From Hansfordia pulvinata (Eukaryota; Ascomycota; Sordariomycetes; Xylariales): a stretch of 64,000 nt of DNA. This document shows, one piece after another, positions 33,192-44,220 of the stretch. The position numbers were made by a program, and so were the translations under genes. The notes beneath the pieces were generated by a model. It made no database searches. It saw only the letters and a program-made list of their open reading frames with translations, and was not told the DNA's origin. Position 1 is the first letter of the stretch. The number at the start of each line of letters is the position of its first letter. The stretch lies in NCBI GenBank assembly GCA_006538405.1, contig BJKQ01000002.1, positions 3,782,001 to 3,846,000 on the forward strand. Direction: 5' to 3'.

Positions 33192-35170
33192 TGTCGTCGT
33201 CGTCGTCGTCAGTCTACTTTTGCTTTCTCCCCCTTCTACTACCTCTGGTCTCTAATATCGACGCGGCGATGACCCAAGCACTGCAGGTGGGTAGGAATGT
33301 TTGTATATCGGTCGGGAGAGGTGCGGGTGATACTTTGTCGTTATTGTTGTAAATGGTCTTCTCCCGCCGGGGATAGGGAGAGTTGATTCTCACAAGATGA
33401 CCATTTTCGCACAGAGGAGCCGGGGAGACAGAGAAGGTCGGTGTGGCGACCTCGCGCGTGGTCGCCCACGAGCGAGGGCTATTCGCTTCTATTATAGGCA
33501 TTGTCTATCCACCTTTGTAGGTACCCGTACTCCCGGCCAATGACGGTAACGGTGACGGTGACTGTGACGAGCGGCCGCCCGGCTGTGCTGGTACTAGTGA
33601 TGGTAGCATCAGTAATGATGATGATAACAATAATAACCAAAATCATAAACCGTGACAGGGCTGTGTGGCGGGTCGAGGCGGACGCCTGTGCCGTGTTACT
33701 CGTACTACTTTCTTTCCCTTGACCTTTGGTATCGACCCCTTCACTTGGTCAAGACTCAACCTCGCTGGTGATCAAGAGTCCCCGGCGTGAAGCGCCGCGA
33801 GAGCCCAGGACGGCAAGGATCGGACCCGGGGGCCAGAACACGAGGGACTCTTACCGCAGTCTGGGCGAGATGAGGTCATGAGGCTGAGCGCGTCGGTTAG
33901 TACTCGTGCGAGTATGCGAGCCCGCAAGGCATATTCCTGTGCTGCTACGAGTACTCTGCCGTATGTGCGTATCCGTCCGTTTTACTCGTACGCCAAAGTG
34001 CGTATCCGTGTGCGCCAAGGTGCGTATCTGCAGGCAACTGCCCCGTCGGGGCTCGGCTGAAGGCGATCGTCTCAGGCCATGTCGATCTGACGGGCGCGGA
34101 GGCACGAGGCGACGAGTACTCGCAGCGACCGGCTGTGGGATACTTTTGCAAATGAACAAGCATACGTTCTGTCGATCATCCTCTGCGTGGATGAATAGGT
34201 AGGTATGCTCCTAACATGGTACAGTGCACAAGTCAGAACGCGGTTGTTGGCTGCCTGTGCCTGTCTGCGGGTGCACCGCCACGTCCCGTCACGTCACGTC
34301 ACGTGAGCATCTCGGCTGCAAACCCTGCCTATTACCTCACAGTCGTTATACGAGTACTCGTAGTAGAATTTACCGAATTCCGCATGGATCTGATCAGCCA
34401 GCTTGATGTTACTTCCTAAAGGCTTCTGACCTATCAACTGAGCCGCACGTTAGCAAGGCTGACAAGTGAACCCGGGCTTGGGTTGGTCAATGCCACCCAC
34501 GATACCTAACTACCTACCTGAGTATACAAAATCAAGCATCATGGACAAGCTGCATCGGGAACACCATGTGAAAATGGAGCCAGAATGCTATTTCTATAGG
34601 TTTGTGTCTGTGTTCACGCACCCTGGAATCGGGTTCAAGTTGGGTTTGATCGGAAAGCGTGGCTGGCTGTGGAACGCCTCAACCCACTGACTATCTCTTA
34701 CGAGTATCACGACAGGCGCACGCAAGAAGCCGAGGACACGCAACTCAGGCCCTGAGACTACACCAATGGGGTCCCGGTCCGGGAAGTGGATTTCAGTGAC
34801 TTTCTTTGGTATCATCTGTCATGTGAACATTGATCGTAACAAGGATCGCAGCTTTCGATCAACATTCCCACCTCGGCCGTATCGCCATCTGATCAGCCTC
34901 CGCTCCTTCGGCGTCGAGTGCGTGGCAGCACCCAGACCACGCTGCAAGGGAAAGCAGAAAACAAACAGAACGCCCATATCCCTCATGTCATGTCGAATGC
35001 CATCTGCCGGCATCTTCCGGTCCTACCGTCGCTTCGGAAGACACAGCGCAGCCCTCCCACGCCCCCCAAACACGGTCGAGAATATACAGTCTTCCCGTGA
35101 CCAGCTTTCTTCTTTCTTCAATTCCCCCCATCCCGTCGTCCGCTCCGCCCTCACGTTGCGAAATGCCTCC
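33192..35170. other. Intergenic, GTAC-word-rich
   Basis: Just upstream of the membrane-protein ATG is a (TCG)n tract (33193-33212), probably 5' UTR. The stretch at 33890-34370 is dense in tacgagtactcg-type palindromic words, with a short (gtcac)n run at 34286-34302. No gene is recognised. Confidence 0.5.
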
Positions 35171-35830
35171 TCACGTCCTCCTCCGCTTGTTGCCGCCGGC
35201 CTTGACCTTGATGTTGCCGGACGGCTTCTTGCCGCCCTTGGGGCCCTTGGCCGCGGGCCCGCCGCGGCCGTCCCGGCCCTGGCCGCCCTCGCGCTCGGCC
35301 TTCTCGTCGACCTCGACGAGCCAGTCGCTCTGGACCAGCCCTTCCTCGCGGGCGCGCTTGCGGTCCGTGGCCTTGCCGCCCCGGTCGTGGCCCCAGCTGG
35401 CCTCCCACCGGCCCTTCTCCTCGTTGTACTCCTTGCCGTGCATGGCGCGCTGGGCCCGCGTCTTGGGCTTGATGCCCTTGCGCGCCGCGAACTGCTCCCA
35501 CTTGGTCGGCGGCTTGGCCTCGGGCACGGGCTTCTCGCGCGGCAGCGGCGTCGTCGCCGGCGGCAGCCCCAGCAGGACCCCGTCCTTGGTCGACGTCAGG
35601 GGCAGCGTCGTCAGCAGCTGGTTGATCAGCGACTGCGCGCTGTCGCGCGCCGTGCTGGCCAGCCGCGCCTCCAGGTTGGCGGCCGACGGCGCCGCGCCGT
35701 CCGGGGCGTCGTTGATGGGGTTCGTGTCGTACGCCGTCAGGATGCCCAGGTCGAACGTGTAGGGCGTCGGCTTCTCGACCTGGATGTCGGCCTTGGCCTT
35801 GGCCGGCGCTTCGGCGGCTTGGTTGGCCAT
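35171..35830 (-). CDS. RRS1: Ribosome biogenesis regulatory protein Rrs1
   Basis: Single exon of 219 aa from ATG 35830. Upstream in-frame codons to 36079 are 5' flank, because MANQAAEAPAKAK begins the expected N-terminus. Rrs1 works with Rpf2 and the 5S RNP (5S rRNA, uL18, uL5) in 60S subunit assembly in the nucleolus. The conserved core is visible: YTFDLGILTAYDTNP, then LINQLLTTLPL, LPREKPVPEAKPPTKWEQFA, and KPKTRAQRAMHGKEYNE followed by WEASWGHDR. The tail is Lys/Arg/Gly-rich and ends KRRRT, as is usual for the family. It is divergent from DAP3. Confidence 0.95.
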   Translation of the reverse strand: MANQAAEAPAKAKADIQVEKPTPYTFDLGILTAYDTNPINDAPDGAAPSAANLEARLASTARDSAQSLINQLLTTLPLTSTKDGVLLGLPPATTPLPREKPVPEAKPPTKWEQFAARKGIKPKTRAQRAMHGKEYNEEKGRWEASWGHDRGGKATDRKRAREEGLVQSDWLVEVDEKAEREGGQGRDGRGGPAAKGPKGGKKPSGNIKVKAGGNKRRRT

Positions 35831-36739
35831 TGAGTTGTGTGGGTGTATGGGTGTGAGGGTGTATGAGTGCTGGAGCCGCGGTGAATATTTGAGCCGCTGT
35901 CCGGTACCCAAGTGATCAGATCCCGAAACCGCGAGAATGGGAAAAGGGCCTGTGCTTCTCTGGTGGTTGCGAATTGAAGATAGGGTCCAATCCGCCGGAT
36001 GCCCTTTTGAGGATGCAGAATGCTGCTTGCTGGCTGAGAGGATTGACGACCCGTCTCTGCAGCAGACCGGACCTCCCAAAATTTTAGCGGGTCCCCCTCC
36101 ATTTGCTCGCCTCTTATCTTATCCAGGGAGGCTGGCGCATCTGCTGGATGTAGTACTCGTAGGTACCATAACCTGTGAGTACGTACTAGGTATCGACCTG
36201 GTTGTGCCCGGTCGAGCCCAGCGGGCACTCGTACTCGTAAACCCCGAAACCTCTCCACGGGCGTTCCTGACGGACCGCTCTCAGGACTGGCGGCTGTCCA
36301 GTAAAACCCGTACCTAAGGTAGTGACCGTCCGGCCCAACTCCAGTCATTTGGAAATCCACCTGGGGAATCGATGCAGGTACCTGCGCCAAGTACTCTCGT
36401 CCACCCTTACGCGTACCTACACCTACCTTACATGTACACCCAAGGTACGAGTACGATCAGTGCAAGGCCGTCGCGTGGTTTCCTTGGCCAAAAATTTGGG
36501 GCGTGACTGCACCGGCAATCCTCGAGACAGCTTCACTCACTCTCATTCGAGGTTCATTGAGGAGGAAGGAAGCACCCCATCGCGCCTGCTCTGACCTCGG
36601 CCGCCGGGCGCCCGATCCGATTCGCCATCCTCACCATCCGAGCATCCGTATATTGCGCGACGTATCTTCTCTCGCAATTTCGTCAGCCGCCCCTGACTCG
36701 ACCTCGACCGCGACGAACATCTCGCAAAGAATCGCCGAC
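35831..36739. other. Divergent promoter RRS1 / DAP3
   Basis: About 900 bp between divergent starts of a cytosolic ribosome assembly gene and a mitoribosome gene. It contains several GTAC-centred words (36150-36250, 36300-36450). I did not find a clear PAC-like element. Confidence 0.5.
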
Positions 36740-38276
36740 ATGGCCGGCCAAAACTGCTGGAGATGCCTCTCAGGGCCTTCCCAGCTGCTCCGCGCGCCCT
36801 CGTCCTCCCTCGTCCGCCCTGTCGCCCCCATATCCGCTTTCGCAGCCACAACGCCCGCCGCCGGCTTCTCCACCACCCCAGCTCACGGCGCCGCGACAGG
36901 GAAAAGTGCTGGCAAGAAGAACAACGCGAAAGACCTGGGCATGGGCAAGCACCATCGTGCCGGAAAGCGCCTGGTCCTTAACAAGAACAGGCCCAAGTTC
37001 GTTGGCAAGCCGGTCGGCCCGGGCGAGCGAAAGGCCGCCCGCAAGCGCATCCAGCTCAGCAACGACAACGCGCTCCCCGTTCCGGGCCTCCGCACCGTCT
37101 CCGAGCCTCAGGATCTGGCCGACCCGCGTTATGTCGGCCAGGTCCTCGGCCTGCCCCCGGCTCTCATCGACCAGCTCCGCACTGCTGGCGCTTTCAAGAC
37201 GACCCAGAACTGGGGTCTTTTCCGCTCCCCCCACACCCTTGTCCGCGCCGAGACTGCCGACCTTTGTCGTCGCATGCTCGACGATGTCAGCAAGAAGCAG
37301 ACCTGCCGCGTGGTCGTCACAGGCTCTCGGGGCAGTGGCAAGAGTCTGCTCGGCCTCCAGGCTCTCTCTACTGCTTACCTCAACAAATGGGTCGTCATCA
37401 ACATCCCCGAAGGTACGCCATCACCATTACCCCTATATTTAGCTCTACAATCCGTGTGCTGACCTTTCACTTTCACCTCGGACAGGCCAAGATCTCGTGA
37501 ATGGTCACACAGACTATACCACTGTCCCCAACTCGGACCTTTTCAGCCATTCCGCGTACACCCTGAAGCTCTTGCTTGATATCCACAAAACCAGCGGCCA
37601 TATTCTCTCCCAGCACAGGGTCAAGGGTGATTACATCAACCTGCCCGTCTCCATCAACCGCGGCATGAACTTGAGCCAGCTCTGCACCATTACGAAGGAC
37701 CCCGAACTGGCGTGGACCGTCTTCAAGGTCTTTTTCGAGGAACTGATCCTGCCAGGTCGCCCGCCCATCATGTTCGCCGTCGACGGTCTGAACCACATCA
37801 TGCGCCACACCGAGTACAGGAGCCCGGCTTACGAGCTGATTCACAGCCACGACTTTGGTCTTCTCCGCCTCTTCGCCGAGGCTCTGGGCGGTAAAACCAA
37901 GTTCGCCAACGGCGCGGCCATCCTCGGCGTCACCACAAAGAGCAACTGCCCTCTTCTTCCCAGCGTCGACAAGGCCATTGAGCAGGCAGCTGCCGCACAG
38001 GCAGACCAGCCCATCCCCGAGCGCGAGCCCTACTACCGCAAGTACGACGAGCGCGTCTTCGACGCCCTGAAGAACGTCACCGTCATGGATGTGCAAGGTA
38101 TCTCCAAGACCGACGCTCGCGCCCTGATGGAGTACTGGGCGGCCAGCGGTATCCTCCGCCGGAAGGTCGACGAGTATGCCGTCAGTGACGGCTGGTCCAT
38201 GTCAGGCGGCGGCATCCTAGCCGAAATGGAGAAGACCGCCTTCTTTGACGCGCGCGTCTCCACGCAAGTTGCTTAG
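36740..38276 (+). CDS. Mitochondrial small-subunit ribosomal protein mS29 (DAP3/Rsm23)
   Basis: Two exons, 36740-37412 and 37486-38276, with a phase-1 intron at 37413-37485 (GTACGC donor, GGACAG acceptor). They encode 487 aa. mS29 is the GTP-binding head protein of the mitochondrial 28S/37S subunit. The N-terminus looks like a mitochondrial presequence: Arg/Ser/Ala-rich, no acidic residues in the first 50, with a likely cleavage near FSTTPAHG. The P-loop GSRGSGKS lies at residues 195-202. Core motifs include NWGLFRSPHTLVRAET, WVVINIPEGQDLVNGHTDY, and IMFAVDGLNHIM. Later motifs include HDFGLLRLFAEAL and the closing DARALMEYWAASGI. The gene is convergent with MCM7. Confidence 0.94.
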
Positions 38277-39065
38277 CTGACCTGCATTCGCGAGGTGGCA
38301 GTGTCCATTCCGGTTTGGAATGCTCAGCACCAGGGTCAGCTCAACTTGGGAGGTCACCAAAGAACAGGGCACATATCTATGGGTCTGTGCGCTCAAGACG
38401 AAAAGTGTATATCGCAGTGTACTAGAATATCTTGTCAATGAACTATTAAATCTTCATACATAATATCACGAAAGCTTTTTAGGCCGGGGAACTTGGGAAA
38501 TGTGCTGTCTTATCCCCCGAGCCTCAGAATCACGCGCGACTTTGTCTTGCGACGCGAAGGACCTAAGTCGGCGACTTTTCTCATGTCTCGACCCTCCTGT
38601 CCCCCTGAGGCCTGGCCTGCGTCTTGCACGGAGAATCGACACTTTGTAACGATTGAAAGGTCTGGGAATCCGTCGTGCCGCCAACAGCGCGGTGAGAGCT
38701 TTTCACTCGCCGATGGGGTCCTTCAGGGCTCGCTCAGCACCGTTTTCGAAATAAGTGGGTGAAACAAAACGGTCGAATAGTAGAGACAGCTGTTGCTGAT
38801 TTTGAAGATGAGAATGACATTGATATCAACTCGCCAGGGTCCTATCCATCTAGACGTGGGACGGGAAAGGACAATATCAAAACCATTCGCGACACCATCT
38901 GTGAAAAAGAACCATATAAAGCAGAAACGTAGCTGCCGGAAACCCCTTGTCATCAATTCGCCTTGCCGCTCTTTTCTCTCTCCTCTCTTTCCCGTCCCCC
39001 CAACTCTTGTGAACGATATCACCCCTACATACCATATCACGTCTCCCCCACTGCTTGCATTAACC
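38277..39065. other. Intergenic between convergent DAP3 and MCM7
   Basis: The 3' flanks of both genes. The frame that runs on from MCM7 into this stretch is read-through of its last intron, not coding. No other feature. Confidence 0.55.
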
Positions 39066-41691
39066 TCATTCCATGTCTTCGTCGCCGTCGCCTTCGGCCG
39101 TGATAAAGACAAGCCTGCTTCCGTTGCCGGCCGTTTGCCATACCTGAAAACAAGATTTGTGAGCTGGAGTCGATACAAATAAAAGCGGAAAGGGGAATAG
39201 GGGGGCAATCTTACATCCAAAGTCGTGTACTCATCCAGAGCCGCAAGCCATTGGTCCTCGGTGAACCCCTTGGCAAGAACACGCTCGCGCACTTTGCGCA
39301 TACCGAGCTCGACGGCTCCGCCACTCTCATCATCGTCATCAGCATCGTCGGCGCGGCACGCCCCGCTGTCTGCTAACGTCTTGACGAGGTTGTAGATGCG
39401 GCTCGTCGCATTCTGGGCGCGGCGGTTGCCTGCAGCGCCATGCTCGTGCGCGGCCAGACTCTCCTTACTGGCCTCAATGAGGCGCAGCGCCTCGTCCACG
39501 TCGTCCTGCGACACCGAATTGGCGAAGCGCAGACGCGCCAGGGCCTGCGCCAGACGCACGACACCCAGCAGCGTACGCGGCGTTGTGTGAGTGAACTGTT
39601 GGTTGCGCTTCTCAGCCCGGCGCTGGGCGTCTCGTAGCCGTACGTACGTCTTGGTGAGGTACTCTGTGACAGACTCGGGCACCGTCGGCCGGTATGTTCG
39701 TGCTTGCGCCACGTAGGCACGCACTTCGTGGGGTGTGAATACGACGCTGGGGCCCGTCGCGTTGGGGTCTGCGGCGCCCGAATCGCTGGCCGCGTACAGG
39801 TCAGGGTGCTTGTTGTGCATGTGGACGTAGGCGACGTGCTTGGCCAGCTGGGCATCGGTCTCACGCGTAGGCGTGTCGAGCAACAGAAACAGGACGTCGA
39901 AACGCGATAGGAGAGCTGCGGGAAGGTTGATGTTCTCGACAGGGGAAATGCGTGGGTTGTAGCGGCCGTAGATAGGGTTAGCCGCGGCGAGGATAGAGGT
40001 GCGGGCGTTGAGCGTCGTTGAGATGCCTGCCTTGGAAATGGAGATTGTCTGCTGTTCCATGACCTCGTGGATTGCTGTCCGGTCGTTCTCGTCCATCTTG
40101 TCGAACTCGTCAATACAGCAAATACCGTTGTCGGCCAGGACCAGAGCTCCACCTTCGAGAACCATTTCGTCGGTGACGGGGTCGCGCATGACAGCGGCAG
40201 TCAGACCCACGCCACTGGAGCCACGACCCGACGTATACACACCGCGGGGGGCAACCTTTGCGATGTACTTCATTAGCTGAGATTTGGCCACACCGGGGTC
40301 ACCCATGAGGCAGATGTTGATGTCGCCACGGATGCGCATGCCGTCGCCCATGGACTTGGTGACACCACCGACAAGAAGCAGGAGCAGAGCTTTCTTGACG
40401 TCGAGATGACCGTAAATCTCGGGAGCAATAGACTTGGCGAGCATTTCGTAGACAGCGCCGGACTGACTGAAGGTGTTGATGCGGCGCAGCAGGCGGTCGT
40501 CGATGACCATCTCGTCGTAAGCTTTCTTGTGCTGGGTAATGTAGTGGGCTTCGACGTATGTGTCAGTCAGCAGACCGGCCTTCATGGCCTGAAAGCCAGT
40601 GTATGGCGTGGGCAAGAATATGCCTGCAATGTCGACCACATCACCAGGGTTGACCTGGCGAACAGCAGTGCCGTAGCACATGACGGTGAGAGTACGAGGA
40701 ATCTGACCGATGGGGACCTGCTCAGCCATCTCCTGAATCTTGACCTCCTGGAAAGGCAGAAACTTGGAGGCACGGGAAGACTGGAACAGCTGGCCCTTGG
40801 TCTGGTTTTCATCGCACTCCTTGGAAGGGCAGTTGGTCAGGGGGGCATATTGCTTATCGCTGACAGGCTGAAAGATCTCACAGCCACAGCGGTCACAAGT
40901 GTAAGCGCCGACGGAGACGACAGGCTTGACGTCTGAGACACGAGTGGCAATACCGCGCACGGTGATGAGGTGGCCGAGATGTTCGCCACGGACCTGGCGC
41001 ACGGCAAGCGCCTTGACGGGCTTATCTGAGGTGGAAGAGCGGGGCTTGAAGACGAGGGTGTAGCGGCGGGTAAGTTCAGCGGGGAAGGTTTCGTCGAGGA
41101 GCTCGGGGTCGTTGTTGGCGGCGGCGGAGTCAGCCAGGTCGCGGTTTCGTGCGTTTCGGCGCTCCATGATGACGTCGAGCACATCGTCTTTGAACGTGAC
41201 GCCGCTGGATGGAGCGGGCATCTTCTTGTCGATAGCTCTGGCCACAAGGTCGACATAGTGTTTTGTGTTTGCCTCGATCGACTCGACCAGCTTGAGAGCC
41301 TCGCCCGAGTCCGCTTCCCACTAGCTGGCTGTCAGTATTCGCGAGTTGGGTGTATGTGCTTTGTGTGGAGGACCAAACATACCGCTGCAACGTCGTCGAG
41401 TTCTACGAGAACCTCGTCCGCGGCCCTGTCGGCCAGCTTCTGCATCAGATCGGCATATTTGTGTTTGGGTGACTTGGAAGCGGCCCTTTGTTGGCGGCGC
41501 TGCTGGCGGGCGCTGTCCTGGTCGCCCATTAGGTCATCGTCGTCGCTGACATCGTCCTCGTCGATGTTGATTTGGCCAATGGCATGGGTGATCGATTGCT
41601 CGGGAGAGGTCTTGAAATGCTCGAGGAAGTCTTCAAAGGCCGCCTGCTGCGCCTCGTAGTCGACGATGTTGCGGTATTGGAGGAGCGCCAT
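39066..41691 (-). CDS. MCM7: MCM7, replicative helicase subunit
   Basis: Three exons, 41691-41383, 41320-39215 and 39143-39066, encode 830 aa. The introns are 41382-41321 (GTATGT...GCTAG) and 39214-39144 (GTAAGA...TTTTCAG), both phase 0. The first exon starts [13 protein letters not shown]. The last exon encodes only 25 residues, [19 protein letters not shown] and a short acidic end, matching the closing strand of MCM7 proteins. MCM7 is part of the Mcm2-7 ring that licenses origins and unwinds DNA in the CMG helicase. Visible motifs are a zinc finger (CDRC...C...C) near residue 241, Walker [10 protein letters not shown] near 441, Walker [10 protein letters not shown], and the arginine-finger block [13 protein letters not shown]. 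The gene is divergent from BET2, with an E2F/MBF-like site between them. Confidence 0.96.
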
Positions 41692-42378
41692 GACGATCGA
41701 ATAGGCTGCTCACGGCGGGGATGGGCGCAAAAGGGCGGGCCGGTGTCGCGGGAGAGAGGCGACACGGAGCGCGCGATGAGGGGCGGAGTCGGCCTCCTTG
41801 TGGATCGTCGCGGTGTCAGTCGGGGCGGCGACGAGGGTTGCGATGAGTGGAGGAAGGCGTCGGTGGATGGCGGGCAGAGGGACGGTCAAGTTGGATCGTT
41901 CTGTTCCCACTTCGCAGGTGCTCGGCGGCGGCAGTCGCGTACGAGAGCGTACGAAGATGATCGGGCAGGTGCGGTGCGGCGGCGGTCTCGTGGCTTCCAG
42001 CTAGGAGTAGCCCAGACGTATCAAGGGAAGGCTCGACAGGGGTTGGACAGAAATCGATTGAATTTGACGCGCTTTCCCGCCGCGTCGTTTCGCACCACGT
42101 TCGCGTGCGGGGGGTAGGCGCCTAGAAGTAGCTGCCATCTGCACTCTGTACTCAATCGCGGGGGCCGTGGTTCCAAAGTACGAGAAAGCCAGAAAAGATA
42201 CATATCTCATCGCACCTCCCCCTCCGTACCAATCCGGAGGCGAGCCGCCAAGATTGGGTGCGTCACCTCAGCAACAGCGCAGCCCTCGAACGAACGCGCC
42301 AGTGCTGGAGGGAGGTACGCAGGTACGAGCAGTACCCGAACTCCCACTTTGGAGGCACCTGAATTCACACCCGCAGCA
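41692..42378. other. Divergent promoter MCM7 / BET2
   Basis: About 690 bp between divergent starts. It holds the G1/S-type motif listed separately and no other clear element. Confidence 0.5.
42065..42086 (+). promoter_or_regulatory. E2F/MBF-like G1/S element upstream of MCM7
   Basis: The sequence tgacgcgctttcccgccgcg contains TTTCCCGCC, an E2F-type consensus, flanked by GACGCG/CGCG words resembling MCB half-sites. It lies about 380 bp upstream of the MCM7 start. In yeasts and other eukaryotes MCM genes are driven at G1/S through MBF or E2F sites. Function here is inferred from motif and position. Confidence 0.4.
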
Positions 42379-43500
42379 ATGCCCGCTCAAAATCTGCCCA
42401 CCGCCAACTCGGATCCTCAGCCGAACAGACCTACCACCATGACCAACGCGACGCCCCAGGATCTCCAGCTCGCCACAGAGGCGCACGTCAAGTACATCCA
42501 GAGTCTCGACTCCCGCAAGGACGAGTATGAGTATTGGCTGACCGAGCACCTGCGCCTCAACGGCCTCTACTGGGGCCTCACAGCGCTGCATCTGCTCGGG
42601 CGCCCCAACGCTCTGCCACGCGACGAAGCCATCAGCTTCATTCTCTCCTGCCAACACGACTCCGGCGGCTTCGGCGCAGCTCCTGGCCACGATGCCCACA
42701 TGCTCTACACCGTCAGCGCCGTGCAGACCCTGGCCCTGCTCGATGCGTTTGACGACCTCGAGGCGCGGGGCAAAGGCAAAGCGCACGTAGCAAAATGTAA
42801 GTCGTCGCACCACCATTCCGACCTCCTCCCTCCCACTGCATCTGCCGGCTGAGACGTTTCCTGTCCTGTCATAGTCATGGCCGATCTTCAGAATCGCGAG
42901 ACGGGCTCATTCGCCGGCGATGAGTGGGGTGAGGAGGACACTCGCTTTCTGTATGGTGCTCTCAACGCCCTTTCCCTCCTCGGCCTCATGCACCTGATCG
43001 ATTTGGACAAGGCCGTCGAGCACATTGCGGCCTGCGCCAACTTTGACGGGGGCTATGGAGTCAGCCCCGGGGCCGAGTCGCACTCTGGCCAGATCTTCAC
43101 CTGTGTCGCTGCTCTCACCATTGCTGGCCGCCAGGACCTGATTGCCGTGGACAAGTTGGGCAAGTGGCTGAGCGAGAGGCAGCTTGACAACGGCGGCGTC
43201 AACGGTAGACCCGAGAAGAAAGAAGACGTCTGCTACAGCTGGTGGGTGCTGAGTAGTCTGACCATGATTGACCGGATTCACTGGGTTGATCGCGAGCCTC
43301 TTATTCGCTTCATCCTCAGTTGCCAAGATACGGAGAACGGTGGAATTTCGGACCGACCCAATAATGCTGTCGATGTGTTCCATACACATTTTGCCATTAC
43401 GGGACTGAGTCTGCTTGGCTATCCGGGCGTTGAGCCTGTCGACGCAGCCTATTGTCTGCCGAAATCCACCATGGACCGGGTCCTCGGCAGGAAGTCGTGA
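42379..43500 (+). CDS. BET2: Rab geranylgeranyltransferase (GGTase-II) beta subunit Bet2
   Basis: Two exons, 42379-42796 and 42875-43500, with a phase-1 intron at 42797-42874 (GTAAGT donor, GTCATAG acceptor). They encode 347 aa. The splice restores HVAKFMADLQNRETGSFAGD. With the alpha subunit Bet4 and the escort protein Mrs6, Bet2 attaches geranylgeranyl groups to Rab C-terminal cysteines. The alpha-alpha barrel prenyltransferase repeats are visible: ISFILSCQHDSGGFG, FAGDEWGEEDTRFLYGALN and CANFDGGYGVSPGAESHSG. Two more follow: RQLDNGGVNGRPEKKEDVCY and LSCQDTENGGISDRP. The Zn ligands are expected to be the Asp and Cys of KEDVCYSWW and the His of VFHTHFAITG. A second in-frame ATG at 42439 has a better initiation context (accaccATGA), so the first 20 residues are uncertain. 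Confidence 0.95.
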
Positions 43501-44220
43501 ACAGAAGAAGCTGCAAATGCCAAGTTTGCTGCCCTCAGCTCTTGAGTGTCAGATACCGAAGCTGCTGCTGCGGAGGGGTTTTCTCACAACTCGTGGCCAC
43601 TCGGCTCGGCAATAGCGCACGAAAGCCGTACCCGTCTCTTGCCATCTAATAACCTGCTAGCTTCACCACGTGGTAGGCAGGATACAAGGCAAGAGTAGAC
43701 GAACTACGATGGCTGTCCTTTTTGACATCCACCATCTTAAGGTTGGGTCTCAAGGCACATCATCATACATCAGATCAGGGCAGATCAGAAACGTCCCCAA
43801 GGATGCAGAATCAAGATTCATACAGCAGCAGCAGCTTTGGCTTGGTGTAGATCGTCAGCACGGGATACCATCTGGCTGCTGTCTCGGCAGGATCTCGCCT
43901 CGCCGTGTTCTATTGTCACCTTGACTAGAGATTAAAAAACGACGTTATTCAGTATTTTATATTCTTGAAAGTGCTCTGATGGTTGCGTCAAGGAAATCCA
44001 TGTTGCTCTTCGGAAGCGGTGCGTTCGTTACGCGGTGTGCCAGTAGGTCAGCAGCGTCTTCTCCTGCGTGAAGGGGATCCGCGCGCGACCCGAGTTCCCA
44101 ACAACGCTGGCAGTTCACGCAGTCCTGCCCGCCGGCGTCGCAGGCGATTGAGGCTTTGCGTTCGGCTCCTGGCCTCTCCTCCCTCTCTCTATTTCCCCCT
44201 TTCCCGCCACGCTCGAGGCG
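43501..44220. other. Intergenic between convergent BET2 and SDR genes
   Basis: The 3' flanks only. No further gene or repeat supported. Confidence 0.5.

Noticed and set aside
38723..39065. C-terminal extension of the MCM7 frame
   Set aside because: It is read-through past a clear GTAAGA donor; splicing to the exon at 39143-39066 gives the expected MCM7 end.
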